Shown here in pieces: positions 1-11,797 of a stretch of DNA of 64,000 bases (its first letter is position 1; every line of letters begins with the position of its first letter). Both the position numbers and the translations under genes were made by a program. The notes beneath the pieces are model-generated. The model ran no database searches, had not been told where the DNA came from, and was given only the letters and a program-made list of their open reading frames with translations. The stretch spans positions 67,242,696 to 67,306,695 of the forward strand of contig CP092877.1 of NCBI GenBank assembly GCA_030710605.1, in the 5' to 3' direction. The stretch is from Cordylochernes scorpioides. Its lineage: Eukaryota; Arthropoda; Arachnida; Pseudoscorpiones; Chernetidae.

Positions 1-263
1 GAACCATTTAGTGTTGTTGTTGTGTCCAATGAAGAGATGTCTCCATACATCTCTATCACAGCAGTTACAATGTTCTCTATCTTTGAACCATTTAGTGTTG
101 TTGTTGTTGTGTCCAATGAAGAGATGTCTCCGTACATCTCTATCACAGCAGTCACAATGTTCTCTATCTTTGAACCATTTAGTGTTGTAGTTGTTGTTTC
201 CAATGAAGAGAAATCTCCGTACAACTCTATCACAGCAGTCACAATGTTCTCTAACTGTGTGTA
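1..263. repeat. Minisatellite, about 84-bp unit (left-arm copy, cut by window edge)
   Basis: About three units of the repeat that is seen in full at 22,845-23,590 in the other arm. Units differ in the number of GTT/AAC triplets, so frame is kept and the stretch is open in several frames. I see no sign that it is translated. Confidence 0.85.
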
Positions 264-1284
264 AAGCTGCTGTTCTGTTACTGTATAATTGAACAAGATG
301 AGAGAATGAACAGATTCGCCTAGAATATCTCAGAATGTATGTTTAACCAAACTGCTGTCAAATCTCTTAATAACACCATCAATTGAGACCAAGATATTGT
401 GTTATAACCATAGTTAAACGGAGAGTTGATAAATTTTAAAATTGGTCATTTTGGTGATGAGAACTGTCTTTTGTAAAGAGGTTCAAGAGTGTCCTCTCAT
501 GGAGAGGTTCTAGTGTTTAGAGTCCCTAACTACCAAATTCTATTTAGAATTGCCATGTTATAGTGTCAGGGTTATAATACATGTTGTTTCTTATCCCCTT
601 GTGTAACGATTACATGAATTCCATGAGTTCATGCTCCTCGAGCAATTTTATGATGAGCAGCGGCCTCATGGAATGGGTGAAGGGGTGCAGCTTTCGTTGA
701 TCATGGCACCACTTTGGTGAAAGTCTGACTTTGCCTGGCCATACAGCAGGTTTCTCATATAGGAATTACATTTGAAACATTACTTTGTTGTGGTGCCTTA
801 TGAAAGAAGGAGAAATACTTACCAATACAATTTTGAATTTATAGAGGTAGAATTGTCGACTACTGGGATTTGGCGGTTTAACATCCACTGTATAGCTGTA
901 TGATATGTTGTTGTTGTTTCTTATCCCCTTGTGTAAAGATTACACGAATTCCATGAGTTCATGCTCCTCGAGCTGTTTTATGATGAGCAGCGGCCTCTCC
1001 CAAGGGTCCTGTTTAGTGCATCTAATGCAACTAATGCAATTACACATGATATGTGTAAACCTTCTTGAATCATGACTAACTTTGTAAGGAGACTCCACCT
1101 GACATATCTTTACCTCTAGGAGTAGACCAGGTTTGGCCATGTTCATAAGTTATGGTCTCTTTATGGAAGACTCAACTTGCCTATATAAAAATGTAGAGTT
1201 TAAAAAAAAAACTTGTTAAATTTTCCCACCACTAAGGAATTGTTGACCTCACACAGCTGTACCAACCCACTAAGTGTGATGCAG
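264..1284. other. Golgin intron with LINE remnants
   Basis: Intron sequence between the exon matching 23,698-23,923 (outside the window on this arm) and the exon at 1,285. It holds a MITE end near 480-540 and two minus-strand LINE-derived pieces (about 590-765 and 908-1,140). The first piece joins sequence that is split in the right arm between about 20,960 and 21,946. A deletion by recombination between two LINE copies would explain this. Confidence 0.6.
908..1140 (-). mobile_element. LINE 3'-end remnant
   Basis: It carries the characteristic 3' end of the LINE at 3,216-7,440: the last codons (HELMEFV), then the tail reading GGGGATAAGAAACAAC on the minus strand. The upstream part is not from the reverse transcriptase region. 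The matching copy in the right arm is near 20,570-20,802. Confidence 0.7.
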
Positions 1285-1446
1285 AAACAAATGGCCATCG
1301 CGCAGGAAGAACACCAGCTGGCACTGAGCAACCTCCAGGCCCGGCTGGCGGAGGCAGAGAGTGAGATCGCCGGCTTCCAAGCGACCAGTACACCTGTCTT
1401 CCCTGAGGAACATTTTGATTTCTCACAGGAGAGACAAGAAGCTGAG
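1285..1446 (+). CDS. GCC2: Golgin exon B, left-arm copy
   Basis: A 54-codon exon in phase 0 at both ends, with acceptor GATGCAG before 1,285 and donor GAG|GTAACT after 1,446. It encodes coiled-coil sequence starting KQMAIAQEEHQ. The start is preferred over the acceptor-like AG at 1,255-1,256 for two reasons. The exon matching 23,698-23,923 ends in phase 0, and a 4-base length difference between the arms lies just upstream. The right-arm copy (20,268-20,429) differs at about seven bases, with two amino-acid changes (A/T and G/S). The reading frame is intact in both. Confidence 0.75.
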
Positions 1447-1627
1447 GTAACTTGGTCTCTTTGCTTGCCCCATTCCTATTCATTCTTATCTTGTCTTTTA
1501 GGGCACACTATGGAATCTATGCATCTTCACTGCTTTTCACATGTGTAGACATATGGTGCACTTACAGTAAAAGTAGTCGCCTACTTCTACTCACCATGAT
1601 TATCATGGCCTGTACCACGTGTGTTGT

Positions 1628-1912
1628 TGTTGTTGTTTCTTATCCCCTTGTGTAAAGATTACACGAATTCCATGAGTTCATGCTCCTCGAGCTTGATCTC
1701 ATGGAATGGGGTATAGAGTTGCAGCTTTCGTTGATCATGGCACCATGATCCAGGCACACTTTGGTGAAAGTCTGACTTTGCCTGTAGTTTGAGGCCTTTC
1801 CTAACATGGAAGCAGACGCCTTTGCTGCCGACTCTAACATGAGTACAGACGCAGCTCCTCCGTATCCCTGGAGTGGGACCCTGGCTGAGGTCTATCAACT
1901 GGGTCAGTTGAA
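1628..1912 (-). mobile_element. Internally deleted LINE derivative
   Basis: On the minus strand this joins the 5' leader of the 4.2-kb LINE (compare about 7,060-7,260) directly to its last about 60 bases and AAC-rich tail. The allelic copy is 19,800-20,096. It has inserted next to a SINE 3' fragment (about 1,530-1,625). Confidence 0.75.
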
Positions 1913-3202
1913 GTCAGGATTTTTTAAATATAGCAGATGGCAACATGGCAACAAAAAAAAAATTATTAAAAAAGCATAGATAAGTGTTGCTAATAACAAT
2001 GTCAACCACGTGTACTAGGGATAAGCAAAAAAGAAAATGCATCTTCAATATAGAAATGGTTTCTGTGGAGATGGGGTTACATTCCCTGTCAATTTTAAAC
2101 AACCACAACCTGGGAGCGAAGCTCGTTCATTGAGCAGTTATTCATTTCTTTTTAAAATTTATCCTGATTTTCTCTCATTTCTTTTATTATTTGCTCTTAT
2201 TTATGCCGTTCTTGCACATTTTCTTTCTTTTTTTTTCTGGGGAAAAATTTCACTCCCACATACATAATTCAGGTTCATTACTTTATCATTTTAAGCTTTT
2301 TAATGTTTTGTAAAAGTGAATATGATAAGGCATAATTTGGATTATAGATTAGAAACATAAGGTGACAAGATCGAATCTAAATATATTTGTCTGATGTTGG
2401 TAATAATGCTGTTACTGAAATATCAAACGCTATTTATTTATTTGGATTTGTTCTTGTTACTTTATGTTTAAAAAAAATGAAGATGCTTAGCAAACAGAGA
2501 GATTTGATAGAGAAACACTAGGATTATAACCAAGCCTACTCAATGACATAGAATGTCTAAGCCTAGTTTATAACTGAAGGTAAAGGAAAGTTGTTGTTGT
2601 TGTTTTTATTAGTGCCCTACAATTATTGAACTGAATGTGAAAAAGAAATTGGAAGGCTTGTGGGTTCATCCTTGGTGAACTCTACCAAAGAGATTGCCAA
2701 TTTAATCCACCATATCTAAGCTATTGTATAGTCATTCTGATTCTATAGTCTTAACTTGATAAAGCATAATATTTGGATTATAGCTACAAGAAAACAAGAA
2801 CTATTCCAAATAATTTAATTGTGTGTGATGTTTCAGTAACAGTGTTGTTACCATCTTCAGACAAAATAATAAAATAGTCACACACAATTAATTTATTTGG
2901 ATTAGGTTTTATTTTCTTGTAGCTATAATCTCCACTTGAAAGTTTATTCTGGATGAGAAGAATGATTAAGAGAACTATGGAAAGATGCGCTTGATGAGAA
3001 TGGACTTGTGGAATTTGTGTAATCTTTGCACAGGGGGATAAGAAACAACAACATGGAAAGATACTTTTGTAATTGTAGAAATTTCACACATTTCAGCTTC
3101 GTGAAGCACAGTTCTTCCTATTAAAGGACAAAACGACAAATTAAAGATGAGACTAAACATTCTCCCAATTCATTTTCACTTAACTAATTGTAGAAAAGAA
3201 AT
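1913..3202. other. Intron with dispersed repeat pieces
   Basis: No exon seen. Contains a SINE tail near 1,990-2,035, a moderately repeated segment at about 2,048-2,260 (a relative lies inside the MITE at 7,569-7,888), and two foldback hairpin repeats with the GTAACA/TGTTAC stem near 2,390-2,450 and 2,820-2,925. Confidence 0.5.
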
Positions 3203-3215
3203 ATGTAAATGTGTT
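3203..3215. repeat. Target-site duplication of the LINE (copy 1)
   Basis: ATGTAAATGTGTT, repeated exactly at 7,441-7,453. The unoccupied site is present once, in reverse complement, at 18,474-18,486 in the right arm. Confidence 0.9.
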
Positions 3216-3251
3216 GTTGTTGTTGTTGTTTCTTATCCCCTTGTGTAAAGA

Positions 3252-5840
3252 TTACACGAATTCCATGAGTTCATGCTCCTCGAGCTGTTTTATGATGAGC
3301 AGCGGCCTCTCCCAAAGGTCCTGTTTAGTGCATCTAATGCAAGCCAAAATGTGTTCTGGAGCTGCAGGTACCAAACTACATTTTGGGCAAGTGGGATAAA
3401 TTTTGTTATTATTTTCTATCTTCAATGGCTTGAGATGGCCTGTTCTAAATCTTGTTAGTGTTGTTTGATGCTGTCTATTTCTGATGTTCAGAGCTCCTCC
3501 TGGGTTCACTCCACTGTACCAACTGTGCTTAGGTGGGATCCTCCAGTTCTTGTTTATTTTTGTTTTGGCTATTGTTTCTATTTCTTTAAAAGTAAGTTTA
3601 TTTTTCTGGGGCAAGGGTTCTTTTGTGCCTTTTTTCGCTAGCACATCAGCAGCTTCATTGCCTTCAATGCCAACATGTGAGGGTATCCATTGAAGGTGAA
3701 TTTTTGAGGTTTTTGAGAGTTTTTGGAGATAACCAATTATGTTCCTGCTTACTTTGTCTCTGAGTTCCCCTGTGTGACTCAAGTGTTGTATGGCACTTCT
3801 ACTATCAGTAAGAATCCAGATATCTTGATAATTAGTATTTCTGATGGATTTTAAGGCTTCATAGATGGCTATAAGTTCTGATCTGAAGACTGAGCAAAAA
3901 TCTGGGTTTCTTCTGTTCATTTTCTCAATGCCATTTGTGGTTTTGATGAGACAGCCACTGCCAGTGTGTCCTAGCTCGTCTCTGCTACCATCGGTATAGA
4001 TAGTTATTGCATTTTTAGGAATGTTATTAATTATTTCTAATGATAATTGTTTTAGGTATTCTGGATTTTGGTATTGTTTGTTGGTGGGTTCATTTAAAGT
4101 GGCATTAAAAATAACATTTTGTAGTGGTTTGCATGGAGAAATTTTTTCTGCTAAATAATTTTTTTCCACTTTATATTTTAAAAATTCATTTCTTTTGGCC
4201 AGGTGTAGAGGGCCTTCTTTTTTGAGTCTTAAATTGGATTCCCAATTAAGTATGTACTTGGAAGTTCTGTGTTTGTTTCCATAACTCTTGATTTTGTTTA
4301 TATATTTTGGCAGATTGTAGCTTCTTCTATCCTTTAAGGGCATAATGTCTGCCTTGTAAAGTACAATATCGTTAGGGCAGGTATTTCGAAGACCTGTAAT
4401 AATTCTAGCTGCACTTAGTTGTATCCTTTCCAGCGATTTTAGATTTGTTTCAGATGCTGTACCATAGATTTGATATCCATATTCCAGGATAGGTCTAATT
4501 AGAGATGTGTAAGTTAATTTTAGTGTGGTTGCATCGGCTCCCCACTCTCTTCCTGAAATATATTTCAGGATTTTTAGTCTGTCTCTTCCTTTTCTAATAA
4601 CTTCTTCAATATGTTTACTGGAGTTAATTTCTGGATCCAGGGTGTAGCCAAGATATTTAGGATGTTTATTATATTGTAATTGTTGTTCTTTCAGAATAAT
4701 TTTTGGTCTTATTTTGTATAGTTTCTTATCGGTAGTAAAAAGACAGGTTTCAGATTTTTGGGGGTTAAATTCTAATTTATGTTTATTAGCAAATTTTTCT
4801 AGGTGGAAAAGAGTCTTGTTCAAATCTCTTTCAGCTTTTTTCCAGTTAGTATTGCTGCTCCATAGAATAATGTCATCAGCGAAAAGTCCAATATTGGTTT
4901 TATGTGAAATTTTTTCTTCTATGCCTGCAATAAATAGGGTGAAGAGAGTTGGGCTAAGGACTGATCCTTGTGGTAATCCTTGGTACAATTTGAAGGTTTT
5001 AGATAGAGTACCATTATATTTGACCCTGATGTATCTATTTTTAAGGAAATCATTTATCCAAGTGATAGCTTTTCCATCAATTTGAAATGTTTGTATAATT
5101 TTGTAATTAACTTGTTTTTCCATACCCCCCTTATCAAAAGCTTGTGTAAGGTCTAAAAAAGCAGCTATTGTGTGGTTAGTTGGTTTTCTGTTTTGTGCAT
5201 CTTTTACCTTTTGTGTGAAAAATAAGAGTTGGTCTATTGTTCCATGTCCTTTCCTAAATCCATATTGTTCTTCTGGTAAGAGATTTCTTGTGTCGAGGTG
5301 GTAGGTTAGTCGTCTGAGTATAATTTTTTCCATTAATTTGCAGCAAATACTTGTGAGGGAGATAGGTCGGTAGTTTTTTGGGTCATCAGCAGATTTGTCA
5401 AGTTTTTTAATAGGAATTATTGTTGCAGTTTTCCAGTCTTGAGGCAATTTTCCAGTTTTCCAGGAGTTATTGAAAATATCAAGAAGTTTTTCTTTGCCAT
5501 TTTTGCCCAAGTTTGATATCATTTGGCCATGGATTCCATCTGGCCCAGGAGTCTTGTTCAGATCAGTGTTTTCTAATGCATAATCTAGTTCTTTCATATT
5601 GATTTTTTCATGGAAAATATTATGAGTGCTAGCGACGTTTTTACAGTCATGGATAATCTTTCGGGCCTTTTTTTCAACTTTCTTATCTTTTATTTCAAAT
5701 TTGATTTTACTACTTATTTGATATGAATTACCTAAAAGATTAGCAGCATTTTTGTCATTAGTTGCTGGGGTACCATCTGCATTCTTAATCATATTTGTGT
5801 TTTCAGTTTGTGGCTGGGCTCTGTCAATTTGTTTTGCCAA
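3252..5840 (-). pseudogene. LINE reverse transcriptase-RNase H ORF fragment (862 codons)
   Basis: Residues about 85-330 hold the reverse transcriptase: NKTPGPDG, YRPISLTS, FLDLTQAFD (first catalytic Asp), GLPQGSVLSP and FADD (about 320-323, catalytic pair). The stretch just after AFDK looks degraded, with the usual continuation replaced by GGMEKQ. RNase H lies at about 612-740 with TDGS (616-619), SEL (654-656), TDSRSA (678-683) and PSHVGIEGNEAAD, so all four acidic positions are present. A C-terminal CPKC...EHILACIRC segment resembles the cysteine-rich tail common in this group. It is in frame to its stop but cut off from the endonuclease by frame breaks upstream. Confidence 0.93.
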
Positions 5841-5888
5841 ATGCCAAAGTTTTGTATTTGGGTTTCTTGGGTTCAGGTTTTCACAAGT

Positions 5889-6287
5889 TTATTTCCATTT
5901 TTCCCTTTTCATATTTACGTATAATCTTTTTATTTTTGCATTCACAATGTTCAGTTCAGTTCTACAATTTGTTTGGTTTTGGGTGCACTTTTTTTGTAGT
6001 TCATTTCTTTTAGTTATAAGTGTTTGAATATCTTTTGCCTGGTGTGTATAATTTGGAATCCATTTCTTAATATTACCTCTTGGTATTGAAACTTTGGCTG
6101 CTTTAATAATGGTGTTTTTGAAAGATATCCAATTTTGTTCCAGATCTTTTATTCTAGTGGGTGCTTTTCTAAAGTCTTCATTGGTGTTTTGCTGGTAAAG
6201 ATTCCAATTAGCCTTTTTGAAGTTCCAGAATTTTTCTTTAATTGAGCTGGCTTTGGTCTTGGTGCTAATTTCTATCATAATAGGCAA
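5889..6287 (-). pseudogene. LINE linker between endonuclease and reverse transcriptase
   Basis: A lysine- and asparagine-rich 132-codon piece with no catalytic motif. Its position between the endonuclease and reverse transcriptase ORFs fits the linker of the same polyprotein. Frame breaks on both sides separate it from its neighbours. Confidence 0.7.
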
Positions 6288-6291
6288 ATGA

Positions 6292-7197
6292 TCACTTCCA
6301 ATACTTTTTAATATTTGCCATTTGCATTTGTGGAACTGTTGGCCTGGAGAAACTTATATCAAGGGCTTGTGCTGTATTATAACTGTAGGAATGGTGGGTA
6401 GGATTCCCATCATTTAAGCACATGAAGGCATTGTCGTCAAATAAGTTTGAAAGTATTTTGCCTCTTGGGTTTGGCGTGGAACATCCCCATAGTTGATGTT
6501 TGGCATTAAGGTCACCTACAATAATAGTGTTGTCTGTAAGAAATTGAGCCATTGTTCCATCGTCAATAAGTTTATTGTTTGGTGGGTGATACATATTGAA
6601 TATGTTGATGGTTTTGTTTTGATTGAGGTAGACTTTGATACCTTGGGCTTCGAGGTCTGATGTATTTGGAATATCAATGGCTATGTCTTCATAGTACAAA
6701 TTCTTGATTAAAAATGCAAGGCCACCACCTTCTTTATTTCTGTCTTTTCTGAGGATATTGTAGTTTTTATATTTGAGATTGTACTTTTCATTTAATTTGG
6801 TTTCCTGTAGGGCTATAATTTGTATCTTTTGTTTTTCAGCTATTTCCATTATTTCTTCTAATTTTATTTTTGTTGCTGTTGAGCACAATCCATTTATGTT
6901 GCACTGCAGAATGCTCAATTGCTTGGAAGTTGCAAAGTGTGAAGTTTGTGGAGACTGTATTATACTTATCGGACAGAACCCTCTACCTAAGTCCTGAACG
7001 CGCCCCTGTTTATTCTGCGCGACGGGCGATGCAGCATGCAAATCAACATCTGATCTCATGGAATGGGGTATAGGGGTGCAGCTTTCGTTTATCATGGCAC
7101 CATGATCCAGGCACACTTTGGTGAAAGTCTGACTTTGCCTGTAGTTTGAGGCTGTTCCTAACATGGAAGCAGACGCCTTTGCTGCCGACTCTAACAT
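6292..7197 (-). pseudogene. LINE AP-like endonuclease ORF fragment
   Basis: This would nick target DNA to prime reverse transcription. Visible AP-endonuclease motifs, in order, are LQCNINGL, QETKL, GDLNAKHQLWG (Asp-Leu-Asn) and ALDISF near the C terminus. The first ATG in frame is at 7,197. Sequence before the LQCNINGL motif is low in recognisable features and overlaps the 5' leader shared with the short derivatives. The frame is lost just after ALDISF. Confidence 0.85.
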
Positions 7198-7568
7198 GAG
7201 TACAGACACAGCTCCTCCGTATCCCTGGAGTGGGACCCTTGCTGAGGTCCATCAACCGGGTCAGTTGAAGTCAGGATTTTTAAAGAGGTCTACTCCTCTT
7301 CTAACAATGCTGCTGTTGGTCCGCGACTGCTTATTTGTCAGAGTTATTCTGCTTGTTTCGCAGCTGGCCTTCATATCTGAAGGTCGTTCCCCTATCCGCC
7401 ACCTGGGGACGCGCCCTATAGCAGTCAGCTCTGCCAAGGGATGTAAATGTGTTATGTGAATAATTCTATCATATCAACATGCAGAGTGTGCTATGTGTGT
7501 ATTATGTTGTGTATTGTATTGTGTATAAATTGTATAACATTTGTGCTTAAATCCTTTCATTTTATATA

Positions 7569-7888
7569 CAGTAGAACCTCTCTTTAACGGACAATTAAAG
7601 AATTAGAAGTGGTTTCTGTTGGGCTGGTTTGCATACCCTGTCAATTTTCAACAATCAAACCTGGGAGTGAGTCCAGCTCAATGAGAAGTTAGTTGCTTCT
7701 CTTTTTAATTTTTCTGATTTTTCTCTTTTTTTTGTCTCTTCATTTTGATAAATTATTTCCTCTTATTTATACAGTTTAATGTGTCCTACCCATTTTTACT
7801 ATTTATCAACTCTCCGGTAAGAGGACACCTCTCCCTATAGGACACTTTAGCTCTACAATTAGGTGTCCTTTACAGGGAGGTTCTACTG
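7569..7888. mobile_element. TA-flanked MITE with CAGTAGAACCTC ends
   Basis: Terminal inverted repeats CAGTAGAACCTC and GAGGTTCTACTG sit between TA dinucleotides, as in Tc1/mariner-Tigger type MITEs. The internal sequence has gained about 160 bases compared with the allelic copy at 18,182-18,359. The added part resembles about 2,048-2,220. Confidence 0.8.
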
Positions 7889-7966
7889 TATATATAGATG
7901 GCATGTTATTGCTTTGTATTAATATATGTGTGTGTTGTTTACCTATTTTGTTGCTTGTTGTGGAAG

Positions 7967-8008
7967 GGGTCAGAGTGTGCTGAGAACTCTGGCTGCCTCA
8001 CTCCAAAG
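7967..8008 (+). CDS. GCC2: Golgin exon X (42-bp microexon), left-arm copy
   Basis: Fourteen codons (GSECAENSGCLTPK) between acceptor TGGAAG and the strong donor AAG|GTAAGT. It is phase 0 on both sides, so it can be included or skipped without shifting frame. Identical to the right-arm copy at 18,062-18,103. Assigned to the golgin by position, splice sites and phase, not by homology. Confidence 0.65.
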
Positions 8009-8183
8009 GTAAGTTCACTCCCCCACCCACTTTGTTCACCAGACACTTCCCTACTTTATAACATATTGATGGGCTGGTGTAAGTTGTCACTTTCCACACC
8101 ACAACCTGGGCACACTTTTTAAAATTTAACTTTATATATAAACTAAATGTTTTATAGGGGTTCAGTGGAAGGATGGTCTAAAC

Positions 8184-10444
8184 CAGGGGTCTCCAAACTA
8201 CGGCCCGAGGGCCACATCCGGCCCGCAGACAGATTTTGTCCGGCCCGCGGAGACATACTTGAAAACTCCTTTTAGAGAACAAATATTTTTTATAGCAAAT
8301 AAAATGTTTGTGATAAGTTGGATAAAGAAACACACAGAATGGTAATGAGTAAAGACATGTATAATTTATGCAGTAAATTTAACTTCAGCATATAATAACT
8401 AACAAATTATTGAAATGAATCCAACTTACATTTTATACATTGTAAGTAATGAACAACACATACCTTATAACATGACATATGAAATGCTAATGAGATGTAT
8501 GTAATTGAGATTTTCCACCGACAATAGTTTGTAGTTGTGGACTAATTTTACTTGTACCAATTATTAAAAGAGATTTAAGATGCTCGTCAGTTAATTTAGA
8601 TCTGTATACATTTTTTGTGTACTTCATTTTGGAGAAGGTTTTCTCACACAAATAAGTAGTACCAAAAACGGAAAACAGCCCACGAGCAAATTTATGCAAA
8701 TTATCAAATTGTGTCAGTGGAAGACTCTTATAAAATTCCAACAAAGATGAGTTTTCATATTTGTTCTTAAATATATCACTGCACTGAAGATCAATCATTT
8801 CCATTTGAAGTTCCGGGGCTAGGGTTTCAATGTCAGCATCAAAAGGATCCTGAAAAATCTTAATTTGATTCGCAATGGCATCAAAGTCCGAGAAACGAGT
8901 ATCAAAATTTATCTTCAAAGCACTCAAAGTTTCGATTGCAAAATCGATAGGAAACTCAGTCTCAGTAGTGTCGCTGAATATTTCACATGTTTTAAAATGT
9001 GAAAAACATTTACTTCGTAGTTGTGATTGAAACAGTATCAATTTCATCCGGAATGACTTGATATTAGTGTATAAATCAGGAAGATGCTGGTTTTCTCCTT
9101 GCAATCTCAAATTCAGTTCGTTCACATGTTTTGTCAAATCAACATAGAATGCTAACTTCCATAGCCATGCGTTGTTTTGTAATTCAGTAAGAGGGCGGTG
9201 CTTTTCATTCAAAAAAATTTCGATCACTGCTCGAAGTTCAAAAAAGCGCTGAAGGACTTTCCCACAACTAAGCCAGCGTACGACAGTATGATAAGGTAAG
9301 TCTGTTTCTCCAATCTGTGCAATAAATTGTCGGAATTGTCGGTGATTCAGCCCAAAAGATCTGATGAAATTAACAGTTGATATGACTGGTTTCAGAACGT
9401 CAGACATATCCAAACATTTTCCGCACAAAGACTGTTGATGAATGATACAATGTAAGACTAATGGTTTTGAGCCGCCGTCATTTTCTACAGCCTTTGACAC
9501 AAGAGCAACCACTCCTTTATCTTTCCCACTCATGTTTTTGCCTCCATCAGTTGTAATACATTTCAAGTTTTTCCATCGAAGGTTCTTTTTATTAATGGCC
9601 ATTTCAACTCCTTTAAAAATATCGGTACCAGTAGTTGTGCCATGAATACATATCAAGAAGTTCTTCGTGCACTTCATAGCTTTTATCTACTCCTCTAATA
9701 TAAATCAACACCTGAGCAGTATCTGACACATCCGTTGACTCATCCAAGGCCAAAGAAAACCACTCAACATGTCCATTTTGTCGAACAGTTGAGAGGATAT
9801 ATTTTCAGCGATGTTTTCTACCCTTCGAGCCACAGTGTTTGCTGACATACTGACAGTTTTTAATAAATTTACCTTTTCAGGGCACATTTCTTCGACTACT
9901 GCAATTATGCATTCCTTGATTATTTCTCCATCGGTGAATGGTTTTCCACGTTTTGCAATTTCAAGAGCCACACGAAAGCTGGCACGAGTTGCCGCCTCTT
10001 GTTCAGTTTTGACTTTTGTAAATAAAGATTGCTGCGATTTCAATCCGCGCTTCAAAGCTTCGAATTTTTCTGTCCGCACAATTCCTGTATATTTTGAGTA
10101 ATTTTGAGAATGTTTTGTTTCATAATGACGTTTCATGTTATATTCTTTGAGAACGGCTATGCTTTCATTGCAAATCAAACATAGCGCCTTGTTACTGGAC
10201 TCAATTATGAAATACTGAATGTTCCACTGATCTTTGAATTTTCTGCATTCACTATCAATTTTTCGCTTCTTTTCCATTCTGCTAAATCACACACAAAAGC
10301 AACAATTAATAATAACATTTAATAACAAATAAACATAACAATTAATACAGGAAAATTAATAATATGCAGTGTTGCCATCTTGGCCCTCGGAACTTACTGG
10401 AGTAATCAGTATGGCCCTAAGGCTGGAAAGTTTGGAGACCCCTG
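8184..10444 (-). mobile_element. hAT-Charlie-like DNA transposon
   Basis: A 2,261-bp element with ends CAGGGGTCTCCAAAC and GTTTGGAGACCCCTG and a perfect 8-bp target duplication GTCTAAAC (8,176-8,183 and 10,445-10,452). Ends and 8-bp duplication are typical of hAT-Charlie elements. The transposase is on the minus strand and frameshifted. Because the SINE around it is absent from the other arm, this is a nested, young insertion. Confidence 0.95.
8487..10277 (-). pseudogene. hAT transposase, frameshifted (GTF2IRD2/ZBED-like)
   Basis: The N-terminal part (10,277 down to about 9,770) has a BED-like zinc finger: CLICNES...HYETKH. A frameshift near 9,770 moves the DEST-D motif (LALDESTDVSDTAQV) into another frame, and a second shift near 9,680 returns to the C-terminal 396-codon ORF. 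That ORF holds HCIIHQQSLC and ends in the hAT dimerisation region (RSKLTDEHLKSLLII). It would be a cut-and-paste transposase if intact. As it stands it is inactive, barring sequencing error. Confidence 0.88.
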
Positions 10445-10747
10445 GTCTAAACCATTGGTTTTCGACCGCTACGACCCGGGTTCGATTCCCGCATTGGGCA
10501 CTTTTTTATGTTTAAAAAAAAAATGCTTCAATGGCCCCCGATTCTTGCAAAAGTCCAACTCCAAAGCGAGTGCAAGTAACCAAACGGGGCTCTGGCACAT
10601 TTGTAAGTGCAAAGTCGAACTGCTTTTCACATGTGTAGACATGTGGTGCACTTACAGTAAAAGCAGTCGCCTACTTCTATCCACCATGATTATCATGGCC
10701 TGTACCACGTGTACTAGGGATAAGCAAAAAAAAAAAAAAGTTTTTAT

Positions 10748-11140
10748 CCATGGCTTTTACTTAAATCTTTTCTAGACCAACTCCCCACCAATAAATACAA
10801 GTAACCAAAACTACTGTTTACCTTAGCACTTGAATGCCAAGTACAAAATGTGCAAAAAAACATGTAATATATGGTTATTCCCTTTCACAGCCTTTGGGAG
10901 ATTGCTGCTGCTTATCATCAAACAGCTCAAGGAGCCTTATACATTTCTGTAATATTTGCATAAGGGGATAAGAAACAACTACTTTCACATACTGGCATAT
11001 ACATTTACATATAAGATATTTCACCTCACATAGGAATATGTACTCTCTTGATATGTAAATTTTTAAAACTAGCCTTTGTGTATAGATTTCTATATATTCC
11101 TGCTATGTGACAATACTATGGTCTGTGTGTGTGGTACCAG
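10748..11140. other. Golgin intron, left arm
   Basis: AT-rich intron. A LINE-like tail fragment (AAGGGGATAAGAAACAAC) lies near 10,960. Nothing else recognised. Confidence 0.5.
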
Positions 11141-11213
11141 GGGGTATCCAGGTCATCAGCCTCTCTACCAGGTTTCCAGCCATTGGACAAGCTCCTCCAA
11201 TCAGATTCCTCCG
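11141..11213 (+). CDS. GCC2: Golgin exon Y, left-arm copy
   Basis: A 73-bp exon, entering in phase 0 and leaving after one base, with acceptor GTACCAG and donor CCG|GTAATT. It encodes GVSRSSASLPGFQPLDKLLQ followed by SDSS and the first base of a Gly codon finished by exon C. Identical to 17,457-17,529. Confidence 0.75.
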
Positions 11214-11529
11214 GTAATTTTCAATATCTTTCCCCCCTCCCTCTCCTCTTACATTATCTTATGTATATAGGGAATGAAAACATTAAGACACAAATGTTTC
11301 TTCTACACATTAATCAAACTTCTACTGTCCTTACTGCGATGAAAAATATTGGGAGGGCTTGGCTCATCAGTGGTGAACCCTCCCAGCGGTTTGGCCAATT
11401 TAATCTACCAGACCGCTTCTCTTAGAGTTCTAATACTGTATTGGATCATTCTGCTTCTATATGCTACACTGAAGGGTGGAATCTTAGAAATGATATTTAA
11501 GAAAACTATGGACGTGGAAATTAATTTAT

Positions 11530-11660
11530 ATAATAAGGTAATAAGACCAAATCCAAATAAATAGTGTGTGACATTTCGGTAACAGAGTGTTGTTACCTAA
11601 ATGTCACACACTATTTATTTTATTTGGATTTGGTCTTATTACCTTATTTTTCTAATCTAT
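11530..11660. repeat. Foldback repeat with hammerhead-like hairpins
   Basis: Two inverted copies of ATAAGGTAATAAGACC...GTGTGTGACATT meet around a GTAACA stem. This is a member of a family also at 12,400-12,590 and 15,915-16,105. The core here is mutated. Confidence 0.6.
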
Positions 11661-11797
11661 AATTGTACACCTCAACCTTGGAACACTTGTAAGTGCAAAA
11701 GTTGAACTGCTTTTTACATGTGTATACAAGTGGTGATGCACTTACAGTAAAAGCTAACTACTACTTACCATGATTATCATGGCCTGTACCATGTTTT

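Larger units (their letters stand above)
3216..7440 (-). mobile_element. I-clade-like LINE with endonuclease, reverse transcriptase and RNase H
   Basis: A non-LTR retrotransposon of 4,225 bp that copies itself by target-primed reverse transcription. On the minus strand it reads: a 5' leader of about 230 bases, an AP-type endonuclease, a linker, reverse transcriptase, RNase H, and a short 3' end closing in GGGGATAAG and an AAC-rich tail. A 13-bp target duplication and an empty site in the other arm show a discrete insertion. The reading frame is broken near 6,290 and again between 5,889 and 5,840, so this copy looks inactive. No separate ORF1 is seen. The RNase H domain points to the I/Nimb/Ingi group. 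The exact clade needs a tree. Confidence 0.93.
8157..10739 (+). mobile_element. tRNA-derived SINE, split by a hAT element
   Basis: The head GGGGTTCAGTGG and the box B GGTTCGATTCC (near 10,480) are tRNA-like. The body ends in ...CTAGGGATAAGC plus poly-A at about 10,721-10,739. The hAT element at 8,184-10,444 sits inside the head. Short direct repeats GTTTTAT and GTTTTTAT flank the SINE. The right arm has the uninterrupted target near 17,940, so the SINE is present in one arm only. Confidence 0.85.

Noticed and set aside
1257..1284. Longer golgin exon starting at the AG before 1,257
   Set aside because: Its phase would not match the upstream exon, and the two arms differ there by four bases, which would shift the frame.
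4714..5085. ORFs on the plus strand inside the LINE
   Set aside because: They are antisense shadows of the reverse transcriptase frame.
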